From positions 1-51,040 of the forward strand of contig CANFOL010000014.1 of NCBI GenBank assembly GCA_947448695.1: a DNA stretch of 51,040 nt. Reading direction: 5' to 3'. Positions 42,432 through 50,886 of the stretch are shown here, one piece after another; the first letter of the stretch is position 1; every line of letters begins with the position of its first letter. Made by a program: the position numbers and the translations under genes. This stretch comes from Burkholderiaceae bacterium. Lineage in GTDB: Bacteria; Pseudomonadota; Gammaproteobacteria; Burkholderiales; Burkholderiaceae. The notes under the pieces were generated by a model. It saw only the letters and a list, made by a program, of their open reading frames with translations, ran no database searches and was not told the origin of the DNA.

Positions 42432-43217
42432 ATGGCTTTTGGAAAATTACAGTTAAAAAGTTTGCAAGGAGTTGTTTCTGATGAGGAGTGGCAAGCCAGA
42501 ATTGATTTAGCTGCTTGTTATCGTTTGGTTGCGCATTACGAAATGTCTGACATGATTGCCAATCATATTACGCTTCGAGTCCCGGGTGAAGATGATGCTT
42601 TTCTCATTAATCCTTATGGCATGATGTATGAGGAGATGACAGCTTCCTGTTTTATTAAAATCACTCATGATGGAGAAATTCTTTTTAAGCCTGATTTTGG
42701 GCAGCTTAATTATGGATTCAATAAGCCTGGCTATATTTTGCATAGCGCGATTCATAAAGCACGTCCCGAGGTTGGTTGCGTCATTCATACCCATACGTAT
42801 GCAGGTATGGCAGTTTCTTCCTTGCAATGTGGGTTATTGCCACTCAATCAGACTTCAATGCGTTTTCTGAAAGTGGCCTATCACGACTATATGGGTGTCG
42901 TATTAGATATGGCTGAGCAAGAAATATTAGTACATGATTTAGGAACTAGTGAAGCCTTAATTTTGCGTAATCATGGTTTGCTTACCCTGGGGAAAACAGT
43001 AGGAGAAGCATTTAACTGGATGCATCGCTTAGAGTTGTCTTGTCGTGCTCAAATCGCAGCGATGTCATGTAATGTGCCATTGCAAGAAGTTTCTGAAAAA
43101 GTACTGCAGGAGACTTACATGAATTATCAACCACAAGTTCGTCGTCCTTACGGCGTGATGGAGTGGCCAGCTTTACTAAGGATGATGGATCGAATGGACC
43201 CTAGTTATAGAGATTAA
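42432..43217 (+). CDS. Class II aldolase/adducin-family protein (copy 2)
   Basis: 261 residues from the ATG at 42432; GAGGAG five bases before it decides the start over a longer frame. VSDEEWQARIDLAACYRLVAHYEMSDMIANHITLRVPG, CVIHTHTYAGMAVSSLQCGLLPLNQTSMRF (metal histidines) and ALILRNHGLLTLGKTVGEAFNWMHRLELSCRAQIAA are the fold markers. QVRRPYGVMEWPALLRMMDRMDPSYRD ends like copies 1 and 3. It opens a four-gene unit: aldolase, Bug, amidohydrolase, hydroxyacid dehydrogenase. The substrate is not known; a 2-keto-4-hydroxy acid or an aromatic carboxylate is plausible. Confidence 0.88.
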   Translation: MAFGKLQLKSLQGVVSDEEWQARIDLAACYRLVAHYEMSDMIANHITLRVPGEDDAFLINPYGMMYEEMTASCFIKITHDGEILFKPDFGQLNYGFNKPGYILHSAIHKARPEVGCVIHTHTYAGMAVSSLQCGLLPLNQTSMRFLKVAYHDYMGVVLDMAEQEILVHDLGTSEALILRNHGLLTLGKTVGEAFNWMHRLELSCRAQIAAMSCNVPLQEVSEKVLQETYMNYQPQVRRPYGVMEWPALLRMMDRMDPSYRD

Positions 43218-43268
43218 ATTGACGATTCAAATATAATTAGAAAATAAAACTTATAAAAAATCGGAGAC

Positions 43269-44240
43269 ATGATGATGAATCTAAAAAGGTATTTAGCCTT
43301 TGTATTTCTATGGATGAATGTTCTTCCTGCAGTTGCACAAAACTTTCCCAATAAACCCATTACGATCGTTGCACCATTTGCACCTGGTGGAAATGTGGAT
43401 ATTGTCGCTAGGGCAGTCGCTCAAGGTTTAAGTACTGTTCTTGGACAATCTGTATTAGTTGATAACCGTGCAGGTGCCGGTGGTTCAATTGGTTCTTCCT
43501 CAGTGGCTCGGGCTGAGCCGGATGGTTATACCTTATTACTGGCCACGACGAATACGATTGCTGTTTTACCCTATATGATGAAATCGCCACCTTACAAACC
43601 TTCGGGATTTAGTCCCGTTGGTTTAGCGGCAGTATCACCTTTGGTGATTGTGGTTCGAGCCGATGATAAGCGCTTGAATGACATGAATGCTGTTATTGCT
43701 GCTGCAAAAAAAGATCCAACGCGAGTGTCGGTTGGGCACTCAGGCTTGGGCACCTCTAATCACCTCGCTATTTTAAGGATAGAAGATGCTGTAAAAGTAG
43801 AATTTAACATCATTCCTTATAAAGGGTCGACACCAGCATTAACTGATTTAATGGGGGGGCAATTAGATTTTATGATTGACCAATTATCGAGCTCTAAGGG
43901 TTTTGTTGATTCTGGTAAATTAAAAATACTCGCCGTACTTTCAAAAGAAAGGGATCCTAGTATTCCGCAAGTACCCACTTTTCATGAAGTAACTAAACTA
44001 GATGTCGAAGCGAATACCACCTCAGGTTTATTGGCGCCACCAGGTACTTCAGCAGAAATTATCAAGACATTAAATTTGGCATTAAATAAAGTTGTGAATG
44101 ACGTGGCTTATCAAAATAGATTAATTGCCGTTGGTAGTGTTCCGAAATCATCAACATCCCAAGAGTGGGCAAGTCTTCTGAATCAAGAGTCACTTAACTC
44201 TCAAAAACTTTCACAAGCTGGTAAATTAAAAGCTGAGTAA
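43269..44240 (+). CDS. Bug-family (TctC) periplasmic receptor of aldolase module 2
   Basis: 323 residues, three tandem ATG codons after GGAG. Signal peptide ends LPAVAQ; NFPNKPITIVAPFAPGGNVDIVARAVAQGLSTVLGQSVLVDNRAGAGGSIGSSSVARAEPDGYTLLLAT is the family core with P-G-G-N-V-D at the ligand loop. The 46114-47088 receptor has the same A-G-G-N-V-D loop, suggesting the two bind related ligands. It lies six bases before the amidohydrolase gene. Confidence 0.93.
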   Translation: MMMNLKRYLAFVFLWMNVLPAVAQNFPNKPITIVAPFAPGGNVDIVARAVAQGLSTVLGQSVLVDNRAGAGGSIGSSSVARAEPDGYTLLLATTNTIAVLPYMMKSPPYKPSGFSPVGLAAVSPLVIVVRADDKRLNDMNAVIAAAKKDPTRVSVGHSGLGTSNHLAILRIEDAVKVEFNIIPYKGSTPALTDLMGGQLDFMIDQLSSSKGFVDSGKLKILAVLSKERDPSIPQVPTFHEVTKLDVEANTTSGLLAPPGTSAEIIKTLNLALNKVVNDVAYQNRLIAVGSVPKSSTSQEWASLLNQESLNSQKLSQAGKLKAE

Positions 44241-44245
44241 ATCAT

Positions 44246-45133
44246 ATGACGAAAATTTGTTGCCTACCTAAAAAGAGTTATCAACCCCTAGCTTTTACTC
44301 CTCCTCCACTGGCATGTGATAGTCATGTCCATATATTTGGACCATTTGCAAAATATCCTCTGAGTGATGATCGAAGTTACACCCCTGCTGAATTTTCAAC
44401 AGATGATTTTATGGCGCACTTAAAAAGAATTGGATTTTCTCGTGGGGTATTAGTCACGGCGAGTGTTTGTGGCACAAATAATGGATCGATTCTTGAGGCT
44501 TTGCGTCAATATCCAGATCAATTTCGAGGTGTTGTTGTGTGCTCTGCAGATGTAACAGATGCACAGCTTGATGATTGGCATGCACTGGGGGTTCGAGGTG
44601 TTCGATTTAATTTATTACGTAAAAATGGAAAAGTGGTTTATCGCAATGGTGTAGGTCTTGAGGTATTAGAGCAGTTGGCGCCAAGAATGGCTGCGCGAGG
44701 CTGGCATGCGCAAATTTGGGCACATGCTCCTGACATACTCGAATTGGCGCCAAGGTTGTTAGGACTCCATTTGCCTTTAGTGATTGATCATATGGGGCGC
44801 ATGGATACGGTTAATGGAATCTCTCATCCGGGGTTTAAAGAGTTACTACGTTTAGTTGGGGAGGGTCTTGCATGGGTAAAAATTTCAGGGGCAGACCGGA
44901 TCAGAGCATCTCTGGAAACGTATGATGATGTCGATCCTTTTGCAAATGCTTTAATTCAAGCCAATATTGAACGTGTAGTATGGGGATCTGATTGGCCACA
45001 CATTAATTATTTTGATGACCGAGCGATTCCAGATGATGGCGATTTAACTAATTTATTATTACGTTGGTTGCCCTCTGAAAAAGATCGTGAACAGGTTCTT
45101 GTTCGCAATCCAGCAAGTCTTTATGGGTTCTAA
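44246..45133 (+). CDS. Amidohydrolase, 2-pyrone-4,6-dicarboxylate hydrolase-like (copy 1)
   Basis: 295 residues, TIM barrel. H27-x-H29 (ACDSHVHIFGP) and the late-strand Asp in ERVVWGSDWPHINYF are the catalytic elements. VRFNLLRKNG and LPLVIDHMGRMDTVNGISHPGF add family markers. These fit the LigI group, which opens lactones such as PDC without a metal (Amidohydro_2, PF04909). It is embedded in the aldolase-Bug-amidohydrolase-dehydrogenase unit. Since gallate dioxygenase can yield PDC, a link to the 10194-11474 enzyme is possible. Confidence 0.87.
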   Translation: MTKICCLPKKSYQPLAFTPPPLACDSHVHIFGPFAKYPLSDDRSYTPAEFSTDDFMAHLKRIGFSRGVLVTASVCGTNNGSILEALRQYPDQFRGVVVCSADVTDAQLDDWHALGVRGVRFNLLRKNGKVVYRNGVGLEVLEQLAPRMAARGWHAQIWAHAPDILELAPRLLGLHLPLVIDHMGRMDTVNGISHPGFKELLRLVGEGLAWVKISGADRIRASLETYDDVDPFANALIQANIERVVWGSDWPHINYFDDRAIPDDGDLTNLLLRWLPSEKDREQVLVRNPASLYGF

Positions 45134-45136
45134 TGA

Positions 45137-46105
45137 ATGAATACAAAAAAAATTGTTTTTTTAACACCATCAGTTCCAGCTTTACGAACTGAGATGCAAA
45201 GTTTATTACCTTCCGGTTTTACGATTGAGTTTGCCGATGTTAACGAAAAGGATTGCCATAGAAAGCTATTAAAAGATGCTGATTATGTTTTTTTAGGGGC
45301 TAGCTATTTAGATGCTGAACTGATACAAGCAGCACCTCGATTAAAGATGATTCAGAAGTGGGGTATTGGCGTAGATAAGATTGATATATCAGCTGCTAAA
45401 GCCAGAAATATTCCAGTAGCAATTACCAATGGCTCTAATTCTGCGCAAGTCGCTGAGCAAGCTCTCCTTCTGATGTTGGCTACTCTGCGCAGATTAACCT
45501 ATGCGCAAAAAAGCTTTATGGCTGGAAAATGGCCTAATGCAGAATTGCGTACTACTTGTTTACAACTTACTGGTAAAACCGTTGGTTTGTTTGGCTTTGG
45601 TAATATTGCTCGTCAAGTTGCCAAGCAAGTACAAGGTTTTGATGCAAAAGTGATCTACCATAGTCGGCAACGTGTTTCAATTGATATTGAGCAAGCTTTT
45701 AAGGCGGAGTATGTGGATTTTGAAACATTAATCAAGCAAAGTGATGTATTGAGTTTGCATGCGCCGCTCAATGCCCAAACGCATAATGTGATTTCTTATG
45801 AAGTGATACAAAAGATGAAGCAAAGCGTGATTATTGTAAACACGGCAAGAGGTGAGCTCATTGATGAAGTTGCCTTAGTTCAGGCTTTAAAAGAACAGCG
45901 CATATTTGGGGCAGGACTTGATGTCTTTGTTAATGAACCGCCGCAAATGGATAATCCACTTTTTACTTTAGATAATGTAGTGCTAACGCCCCATGCTGGA
46001 GCTAGCGTAAAAGAAGCCGTGACGAAAATTGTTCAGCACGGCTTTAATAATATTGCCCGCTTTGAGAAAGGTGAATCTTTAGATTCTGCAGATTTAATTG
46101 TTTGA
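45137..46105 (+). CDS. D-isomer 2-hydroxyacid dehydrogenase
   Basis: 322 residues. The NAD-binding GFGNIA is at 153-158. The catalytic triad of the family is Arg in VNTARGELIDE, Glu in DVFVNEPPQMDNPLF and His in VVLTPHAGASVKEAV. Related to phosphoglycerate and hydroxypyruvate reductases, without the ACT regulatory domain. Three bases after the amidohydrolase gene, so it may reduce or oxidise the 2-oxo/2-hydroxy acid produced by the aldolase step. Not the housekeeping serA by size and context. Confidence 0.9.
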   Translation: MNTKKIVFLTPSVPALRTEMQSLLPSGFTIEFADVNEKDCHRKLLKDADYVFLGASYLDAELIQAAPRLKMIQKWGIGVDKIDISAAKARNIPVAITNGSNSAQVAEQALLLMLATLRRLTYAQKSFMAGKWPNAELRTTCLQLTGKTVGLFGFGNIARQVAKQVQGFDAKVIYHSRQRVSIDIEQAFKAEYVDFETLIKQSDVLSLHAPLNAQTHNVISYEVIQKMKQSVIIVNTARGELIDEVALVQALKEQRIFGAGLDVFVNEPPQMDNPLFTLDNVVLTPHAGASVKEAVTKIVQHGFNNIARFEKGESLDSADLIV

Positions 46106-46113
46106 TTCATTCT

Positions 46114-47088
46114 TTATTCTGGTTTGATTCCTGCAGACTTAGCGAGTTTTTGTAAGCGACTGACTTCAGATTTAATTACCACACCTAAATCATCTGTACT
46201 TGGACTAGTAACTAAATCAATCCCTCTTTCTGCAAATCGTGCTTTGAGTTCGGGTTGATTGAGTGCTTTGACGACTGCAGCATGCAATTTTTGAGTAATT
46301 TCTTTTGGCGTCCCAGCGGGTGCAAGAAGTAAATTTAAGGTAACGTCCTCGTAACCAGGATATCCTGATTCTGCCATAGTTGGAATTTCAGGCATCAATG
46401 TTGATCGTTCAAGGCTAGTAATGGCTAGAGCTTTTAACTTACCACTCTTTACATTTTGTACCCCGGTACTAATTTGATCAAACATCATTGGTACTTGGCC
46501 ACTAAATACATCGATCATTGCTTGAGCATTCCCTTTATAAAAAATATTGGTAAATTTAAGACCTGCACGGTTGGCAAATACTTCTGCAGCAATATGGCCT
46601 GTTGAACCATTACCACTACTTGCGACAGCAACTCCAGGATTAGCCTTGGAATATTGTACAAATTCTTGGATATTTTTTGCTTGTATGATTGGGTTAACCA
46701 TCACAAACATGGGGACCTTACAAGTTAGTGAGATGGGGACAAAATCTTTGACAGGGTCGTAGCCAGCGTTGTTTGAAATTAGGGGTGCAGCAAAAAATGT
46801 ACTGGAATGTGCCAGCAGAGTATACCCATCTGGCGATGCTTTTGCGACGTATTGAGTTCCTATAATCGATGCTGAGCTAGGCTTATTTTCGATGATGACC
46901 GATTGCCCAAGTATTTTTGACAGCTCATTCCCCAGGGTTCTTGCAACGATATCAACATTACCCCCCGCAGCTACAGGAACAATAATATGAATGGGCTTAT
47001 TGGGATAATCAGTAGCATTTTGTGCAAAGCTGGAGATAGAAAAAAATGTACTGGTGATGAAGCATATACGAATTATTAATTTCATCAT
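46114..47088 (-). CDS. Bug-family (TctC) periplasmic receptor of aldolase module 3
   Basis: 324 residues with a signal peptide (SISSFAQ). DYPNKPIHIIVPVAAGGNVDIVARTLGNELSKILGQSVIIENKPSSASIIGTQYVAKASPDGYTLLAHS carries the family motifs; the usual G-A after N-K-P is replaced by S-S. It is 12 bases downstream of the class II aldolase gene on the same strand. It converges on the hydroxyacid dehydrogenase gene, with only eight bases between. Confidence 0.93.
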   Translation of the reverse strand: MMKLIIRICFITSTFFSISSFAQNATDYPNKPIHIIVPVAAGGNVDIVARTLGNELSKILGQSVIIENKPSSASIIGTQYVAKASPDGYTLLAHSSTFFAAPLISNNAGYDPVKDFVPISLTCKVPMFVMVNPIIQAKNIQEFVQYSKANPGVAVASSGNGSTGHIAAEVFANRAGLKFTNIFYKGNAQAMIDVFSGQVPMMFDQISTGVQNVKSGKLKALAITSLERSTLMPEIPTMAESGYPGYEDVTLNLLLAPAGTPKEITQKLHAAVVKALNQPELKARFAERGIDLVTSPSTDDLGVVIKSEVSRLQKLAKSAGIKPE

Positions 47089-47100
47089 GAGAGTATTCCG

Positions 47101-47889
47101 TCATTGATCATAACGAGGATAAAAGGAGTGTTTTGATTGCGCTTCTAAAAGTCGAATCATGGCATGCCACTCTAAAATACCGTAAGGTCTTCTCGTGCCT
47201 GGTTGATATAGATGAGCTGTTTTAGCTAAAACAGACTCATCCGGAACCACTAATTGAGTATTACTGGCCATGGCATCAACTTGAGCGCGACAGGACATTT
47301 CTAATTGATACATCGTATTAAATGCCTCTTGGACGCTAGGACCACAAGTTAATAAGCCATGATTTCTGAAAATCATGGCATTGTGGGGGCCAAGATCAGC
47401 TACCAGACGTTTTTGCTCATCTAAATCAATCGCAGGACCTTCATAATCATGGTAACCCAAGTGATTTACAAAACGAATAGACGTTTGTGTGAGAGGTAAT
47501 AAGCCGCATTCCATTGTCGAAACCGCCATACCAGCTCTAGTATGGGTATGAATAACGCAGTTAACATCTTGTCGTGCCCCATGGATTGCTCCATGGATAA
47601 CATATCCTGATTTATTGATGCCGTAGTCAGTTGGAGGTTTTGCTAATATGTTGCCCTCTAAATCTATCTTCACTAAGCTAGAAGCGGTAATTTCTTTATA
47701 CAGTAAGCCATACAGATTAATGAGAAAATGCTCTGTGCCAGGGATTTTTGCAGTGATATGGTTATAGATTAAATCTGTCATACCATAGGCATCAATTAGA
47801 CGATAGCATGCGGCGAGCTCTACCCGAGTTTGCCATTCTTCGGGGCTTACAGAGCCCTGAAGGGAAGGGAAGTTAGTGTCGTAGTTCAT
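47101..47889 (-). CDS. Class II aldolase/adducin-family protein (copy 3)
   Basis: 262 residues. VSPEEWQTRVELAACYRLIDAYGMTDLIYNHITAKIPGTEHFLINLYGLLYKEITASSLVKIDLEG, CVIHTHTRAGMAVSTMECGLLPLTQTSIRFVNHLGYHDYEGPA and AMIFRNHGLLTCGPSVQEAFNTMYQLEMSCRAQVDA are close in wording to copy 2 and a little less so to copy 1. The metal histidines are kept. The gene is divergent from the second amidohydrolase, with a 24-base inverted repeat between them. Confidence 0.88.
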   Translation of the reverse strand: MNYDTNFPSLQGSVSPEEWQTRVELAACYRLIDAYGMTDLIYNHITAKIPGTEHFLINLYGLLYKEITASSLVKIDLEGNILAKPPTDYGINKSGYVIHGAIHGARQDVNCVIHTHTRAGMAVSTMECGLLPLTQTSIRFVNHLGYHDYEGPAIDLDEQKRLVADLGPHNAMIFRNHGLLTCGPSVQEAFNTMYQLEMSCRAQVDAMASNTQLVVPDESVLAKTAHLYQPGTRRPYGILEWHAMIRLLEAQSKHSFYPRYDQ

Positions 47890-47932
47890 AATTCTCCTAA
47901 TATTTTTATTTTGTTCATATTACTATTAATTT

Positions 47933-47956
47933 TTGAATAAAATCAATTTTATTCAA
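47933..47956. promoter_or_regulatory. Inverted repeat between aldolase 3 and amidohydrolase 2
   Basis: TTGAATAAAAT-CA-ATTTTATTCAA, perfect 11-2-11 symmetry, placed 43 bases before the minus-strand ATG and 19 bases before the plus-strand ATG. Such a site could repress both genes through one dimer. No regulator gene is adjacent. Confidence 0.55.
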
Positions 47957-47975
47957 TCAAGTTAAGGAAACTGAC

Positions 47976-48878
47976 ATGTTGTCTATTCAGGAACAAGAAC
48001 CTATTGCATTTGAGATACCTCGTGGAGCGTGTGATTGTCATACCCATATTTTTGGACCGGAGGAACAATTTCCTTATTGGTCAGGTAGGGCGTACACCCC
48101 AGCAGATGCAAGTATTGCTCAACTAAAGCAATTACACCATTACCTAGGTATTGAGCGTGTTGTCATTGTAAATCCAAGTCCTTATGGTGTAGACAACACT
48201 CGATCATTAGAGGCTATTCGTGAGCTTGGAAATCAGGCCAGGGGAGTGGCAGTTATTGATGAGAGCATAACGACCATAACAGAGATTGAAAAACTGCATC
48301 AAGCGGGTTTTAGGGGAGCTCGTTTAAATCTAGAAACATCTGGAGTTGAAGATCCACTGTATGCCAAAAATAAACTTTTACAAACAGCAAAATTAATTCA
48401 ATCTTTTGGATGGCACGTGCAGATTTATTCCAATCCTCAATTAGTGACTCAACTCATGAATGACATTATTCATTGTGAAGTACCTGTTGTTTTGGACCAT
48501 TTTGCAAGACTGCCAATTGATGATGGGTTAGAGCAGCCTGCGATTTTACAATTGCTTGAGATGTTAAAGTCTGACAACGTTTGGATGAAGCTCTCTGCAC
48601 CGCAAAGAATTACTAACCAACCTGATTCTGATCGAATGGAAGAGTTTGTTGATGTGTTACTGAGGGCAAATCAAGATCGACTGTTATGGGGGACTGATTG
48701 GCCCCATTCAGGAGCGCAACCAGGAAAGAAAAGAATCAAAGAGGAAATAGAGCCATTTCATCTAATCAATGATGGTCACGCTCTTAATAGACTGAATCAG
48801 TGGGTTAAGAATCCAACCCTATTGAAGAAAATATTGTCAGATAATCCGGCACAATTGTATGATTTTGAAGAACTCTAA
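47976..48878 (+). CDS. Amidohydrolase, PDC hydrolase-like (copy 2)
   Basis: 300 residues. ACDCHTHIFGPEEQFPYWSGRAYTPADAS has H22-x-H24; VPVVLDHFARLPIDDGLEQPAILQLLEML and DRLLWGTDWPHSGAQPG supply the remaining TIM-barrel motifs, including the catalytic Asp. Same family as 44246-45133, but clearly diverged (different spacing after the Y-T-P-A motif and no NLLRKNG segment), so the two probably act on different lactones or esters. AAGG lies nine bases before the ATG. Confidence 0.87.
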   Translation: MLSIQEQEPIAFEIPRGACDCHTHIFGPEEQFPYWSGRAYTPADASIAQLKQLHHYLGIERVVIVNPSPYGVDNTRSLEAIRELGNQARGVAVIDESITTITEIEKLHQAGFRGARLNLETSGVEDPLYAKNKLLQTAKLIQSFGWHVQIYSNPQLVTQLMNDIIHCEVPVVLDHFARLPIDDGLEQPAILQLLEMLKSDNVWMKLSAPQRITNQPDSDRMEEFVDVLLRANQDRLLWGTDWPHSGAQPGKKRIKEEIEPFHLINDGHALNRLNQWVKNPTLLKKILSDNPAQLYDFEEL

Positions 48879-49005
48879 AAATTAGAAGTAATTCACTTAA
48901 TCGTTACAAAGAATACCCATTTATTTGTAAAGTTGGATTCGTGTAGTCAATGATATAAGCCTTGGTATTTACATTATCTATAATCAAAAAATATATAAGG
49001 TTTTT

Positions 49006-50082
49006 ATGTCATCACAATTAAGCATACGCCGCAAAGTCTTGGCAGCCATAGCCTCAATGGGGCTGAATTCATTTGGTCTTGCACAAACTAAAAAAACAAA
49101 TGTAAAAGAAATTGATGGTCATTCAAACTATATTGATGTTGATGGAATAACTGATCCGAAGACACAACGTGGCTTAAGTATTCGAATTCGCCTACCTCTG
49201 GAGAAGAAAAAATCACCTTTAATTATTTACTCTCCGGGTCTTGGGAGTGGACTATCTAATGGACAATCTTGGTGTGAGGCTTGGACTAAGGCTGGAAATA
49301 TAGTTGTAACTATTTCTCATCCAGTTACAAATGATGTCATTTGGGATACTAAGCAGATCACTTTTACGAATCGACTACAGCAGTCTTTGGCTATATCACA
49401 GTACGATTTAAGAGTGTTGGATTGTAAGTTTGTTATTAGTGAATTATTGAAGGGGTCTAAATCATCATTTCTAGAAAAAGGTGGGCTACTTCAGGATAAT
49501 TTCAAATTAGAAGACTATATTGATTCAGATCGTATTGGTATTGCTGGCCACTCGTATGGAGCCTTAACGGTGCAGTCGATATGTGGACAAAATGGAGCAG
49601 CGATGATTGATCCTCGTATTAAAGCCGCAATAGCATTTTCGCCAGGATCCATGACTGAAGCTAGCGTTAAAAAAATGGCGAATGTGAGAGTACCATTTTT
49701 CTGCATTATGGGAGACCATGATAATCAAGTCACTTTCAAAAAAGGGGCTGAGAAAATGACATTAGGTATGCCTTTGGCTAGACGTCGTTGGGTATATGAT
49801 CATCTTCCTCGTGGTGCTCGGCAATTATGGATTGTAAGTCCTGCGGATCATATGACATTTGCGGGTGAGAATATTGATGAGCAATCTTTTAGTCGCGATA
49901 TTCCCATTGAGTTGGGTGGGCAGTTACAGACTTGGGAGCGAATTAATCAAGTCACTACGCTTTTTTGGAATTATTATTTATCAAGCCAAGCAAAAACAGA
50001 AAATCAAAAGTTGCTTTTAGCTGAGTACAAAAAAGCAGTTAAAAATATCATATCTACAAAAGAAATCATAGAGATCAGTTAA
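49006..50082 (+). CDS. Exported alpha/beta hydrolase
   Basis: 358 residues. The N-terminus SIRRKVLAAIASMGLNSFGLAQ has twin arginines and a hydrophobic stretch, a probable Tat or Sec signal. The hydrolase core has SPLIIYSPGLGSGLSNGQSWCEAWTKAGN (oxyanion region) and the nucleophile elbow IGIAGHSYGALTVQ. FFCIMGDHDNQVTF has the acid, and SPADHMTFAGENI the His. The fold resembles dienelactone or platelet-activating-factor acetylhydrolase-type esterases. The catalytic triad appears intact. It stands alone; substrate unknown, possibly an ester or lactone. Confidence 0.82.
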   Translation: MSSQLSIRRKVLAAIASMGLNSFGLAQTKKTNVKEIDGHSNYIDVDGITDPKTQRGLSIRIRLPLEKKKSPLIIYSPGLGSGLSNGQSWCEAWTKAGNIVVTISHPVTNDVIWDTKQITFTNRLQQSLAISQYDLRVLDCKFVISELLKGSKSSFLEKGGLLQDNFKLEDYIDSDRIGIAGHSYGALTVQSICGQNGAAMIDPRIKAAIAFSPGSMTEASVKKMANVRVPFFCIMGDHDNQVTFKKGAEKMTLGMPLARRRWVYDHLPRGARQLWIVSPADHMTFAGENIDEQSFSRDIPIELGGQLQTWERINQVTTLFWNYYLSSQAKTENQKLLLAEYKKAVKNIISTKEIIEIS

Positions 50083-50091
50083 TATTGACTT

Positions 50092-50886
50092 TTATAATTT
50101 ATCAAAGCCTGATGACTGAGGTCTCCAGACCATTAATTTTTTCTCAATGATGCCAACTAACGCATCTAATATGAGTGCACATGTGGTTAAAAGAATAATT
50201 CCAGCGATCACTGTATTGATGTCAAATGAGCCTTCAGCTTGAAGGATGAGATAACCAACACCTGCTGCTGAACCCAAGTATTCGCCAACGACTGCGCCAA
50301 CAAAAGCAAGCCCAATGGAAGTATGTAAGCTCGAGAAAACCCAGCTTGTAGCGGAAGGTAAATAGACGGTTCGAACCAACTGTTTTTGATTTGCACCAAG
50401 CATTTTAGCGTTCGCCAAAATGCTTGGACTAACCTCTTTAATACCTTGGTAAACGTTAAAAAATACTACAAAAAATACAAGGGTGATAGCTAATGCAACT
50501 TTAGACCAAATACCTAAACCAAACCAAACTGAAAAGATCGGCGCAAGAATTACCCTTGGCATAGAGTTTAAAGCTTTAATAAATGGATCGAAGATGGCTG
50601 AAAAAATCGGTGATAAGCCTAAAAAAAGCCCACAAAACGTGCCAGCAATAGTTCCAATCGTAAAGGCCAGGCATGTTTCAAGAAGCGTAATACCAAGGTG
50701 CCGATAGACATCTTTTTCAATGATCAACCAATTCACTAGGCGCTGAAATACAATCAATGGTTCACCAATAAAAAAAGCTACATCATTTGATCGACTGAAA
50801 AATTGCCATGCTAAGAGGATGATAAGCAATAGCAAGAGTTGCCAAGTAATAATCTTAGCCTTATTGGAAATAAGATTTTTATGCAT
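50092..50886 (-). CDS. ABC transporter permease, NitT/TauT family
   Basis: 264 residues, six spans. HLGITLLETCLAFTIGTIAGTFCGLFLGLSPIFSAIFDPFIKALNSMPRVILAPIFSVWFGLGIWSKVALAITLVFFVVFFNVYQGIKEVSPSILANAKMLGANQKQLVRTVYLPSATSWVFSSLHTSIGLAFVGAVVGEYLGS is a SsuC/TauC-type domain. The EAA loop (NAKMLGANQKQLVRTVYLP) contacts the ATPase. Its start overlaps the stop of the upstream ATPase gene by eight bases. Substrate (nitrate, sulfonate, aromatic acid or pyrimidine precursor) cannot be read from the permease. Confidence 0.93.
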   Translation of the reverse strand: MHKNLISNKAKIITWQLLLLLIILLAWQFFSRSNDVAFFIGEPLIVFQRLVNWLIIEKDVYRHLGITLLETCLAFTIGTIAGTFCGLFLGLSPIFSAIFDPFIKALNSMPRVILAPIFSVWFGLGIWSKVALAITLVFFVVFFNVYQGIKEVSPSILANAKMLGANQKQLVRTVYLPSATSWVFSSLHTSIGLAFVGAVVGEYLGSAAGVGYLILQAEGSFDINTVIAGIILLTTCALILDALVGIIEKKLMVWRPQSSGFDKL

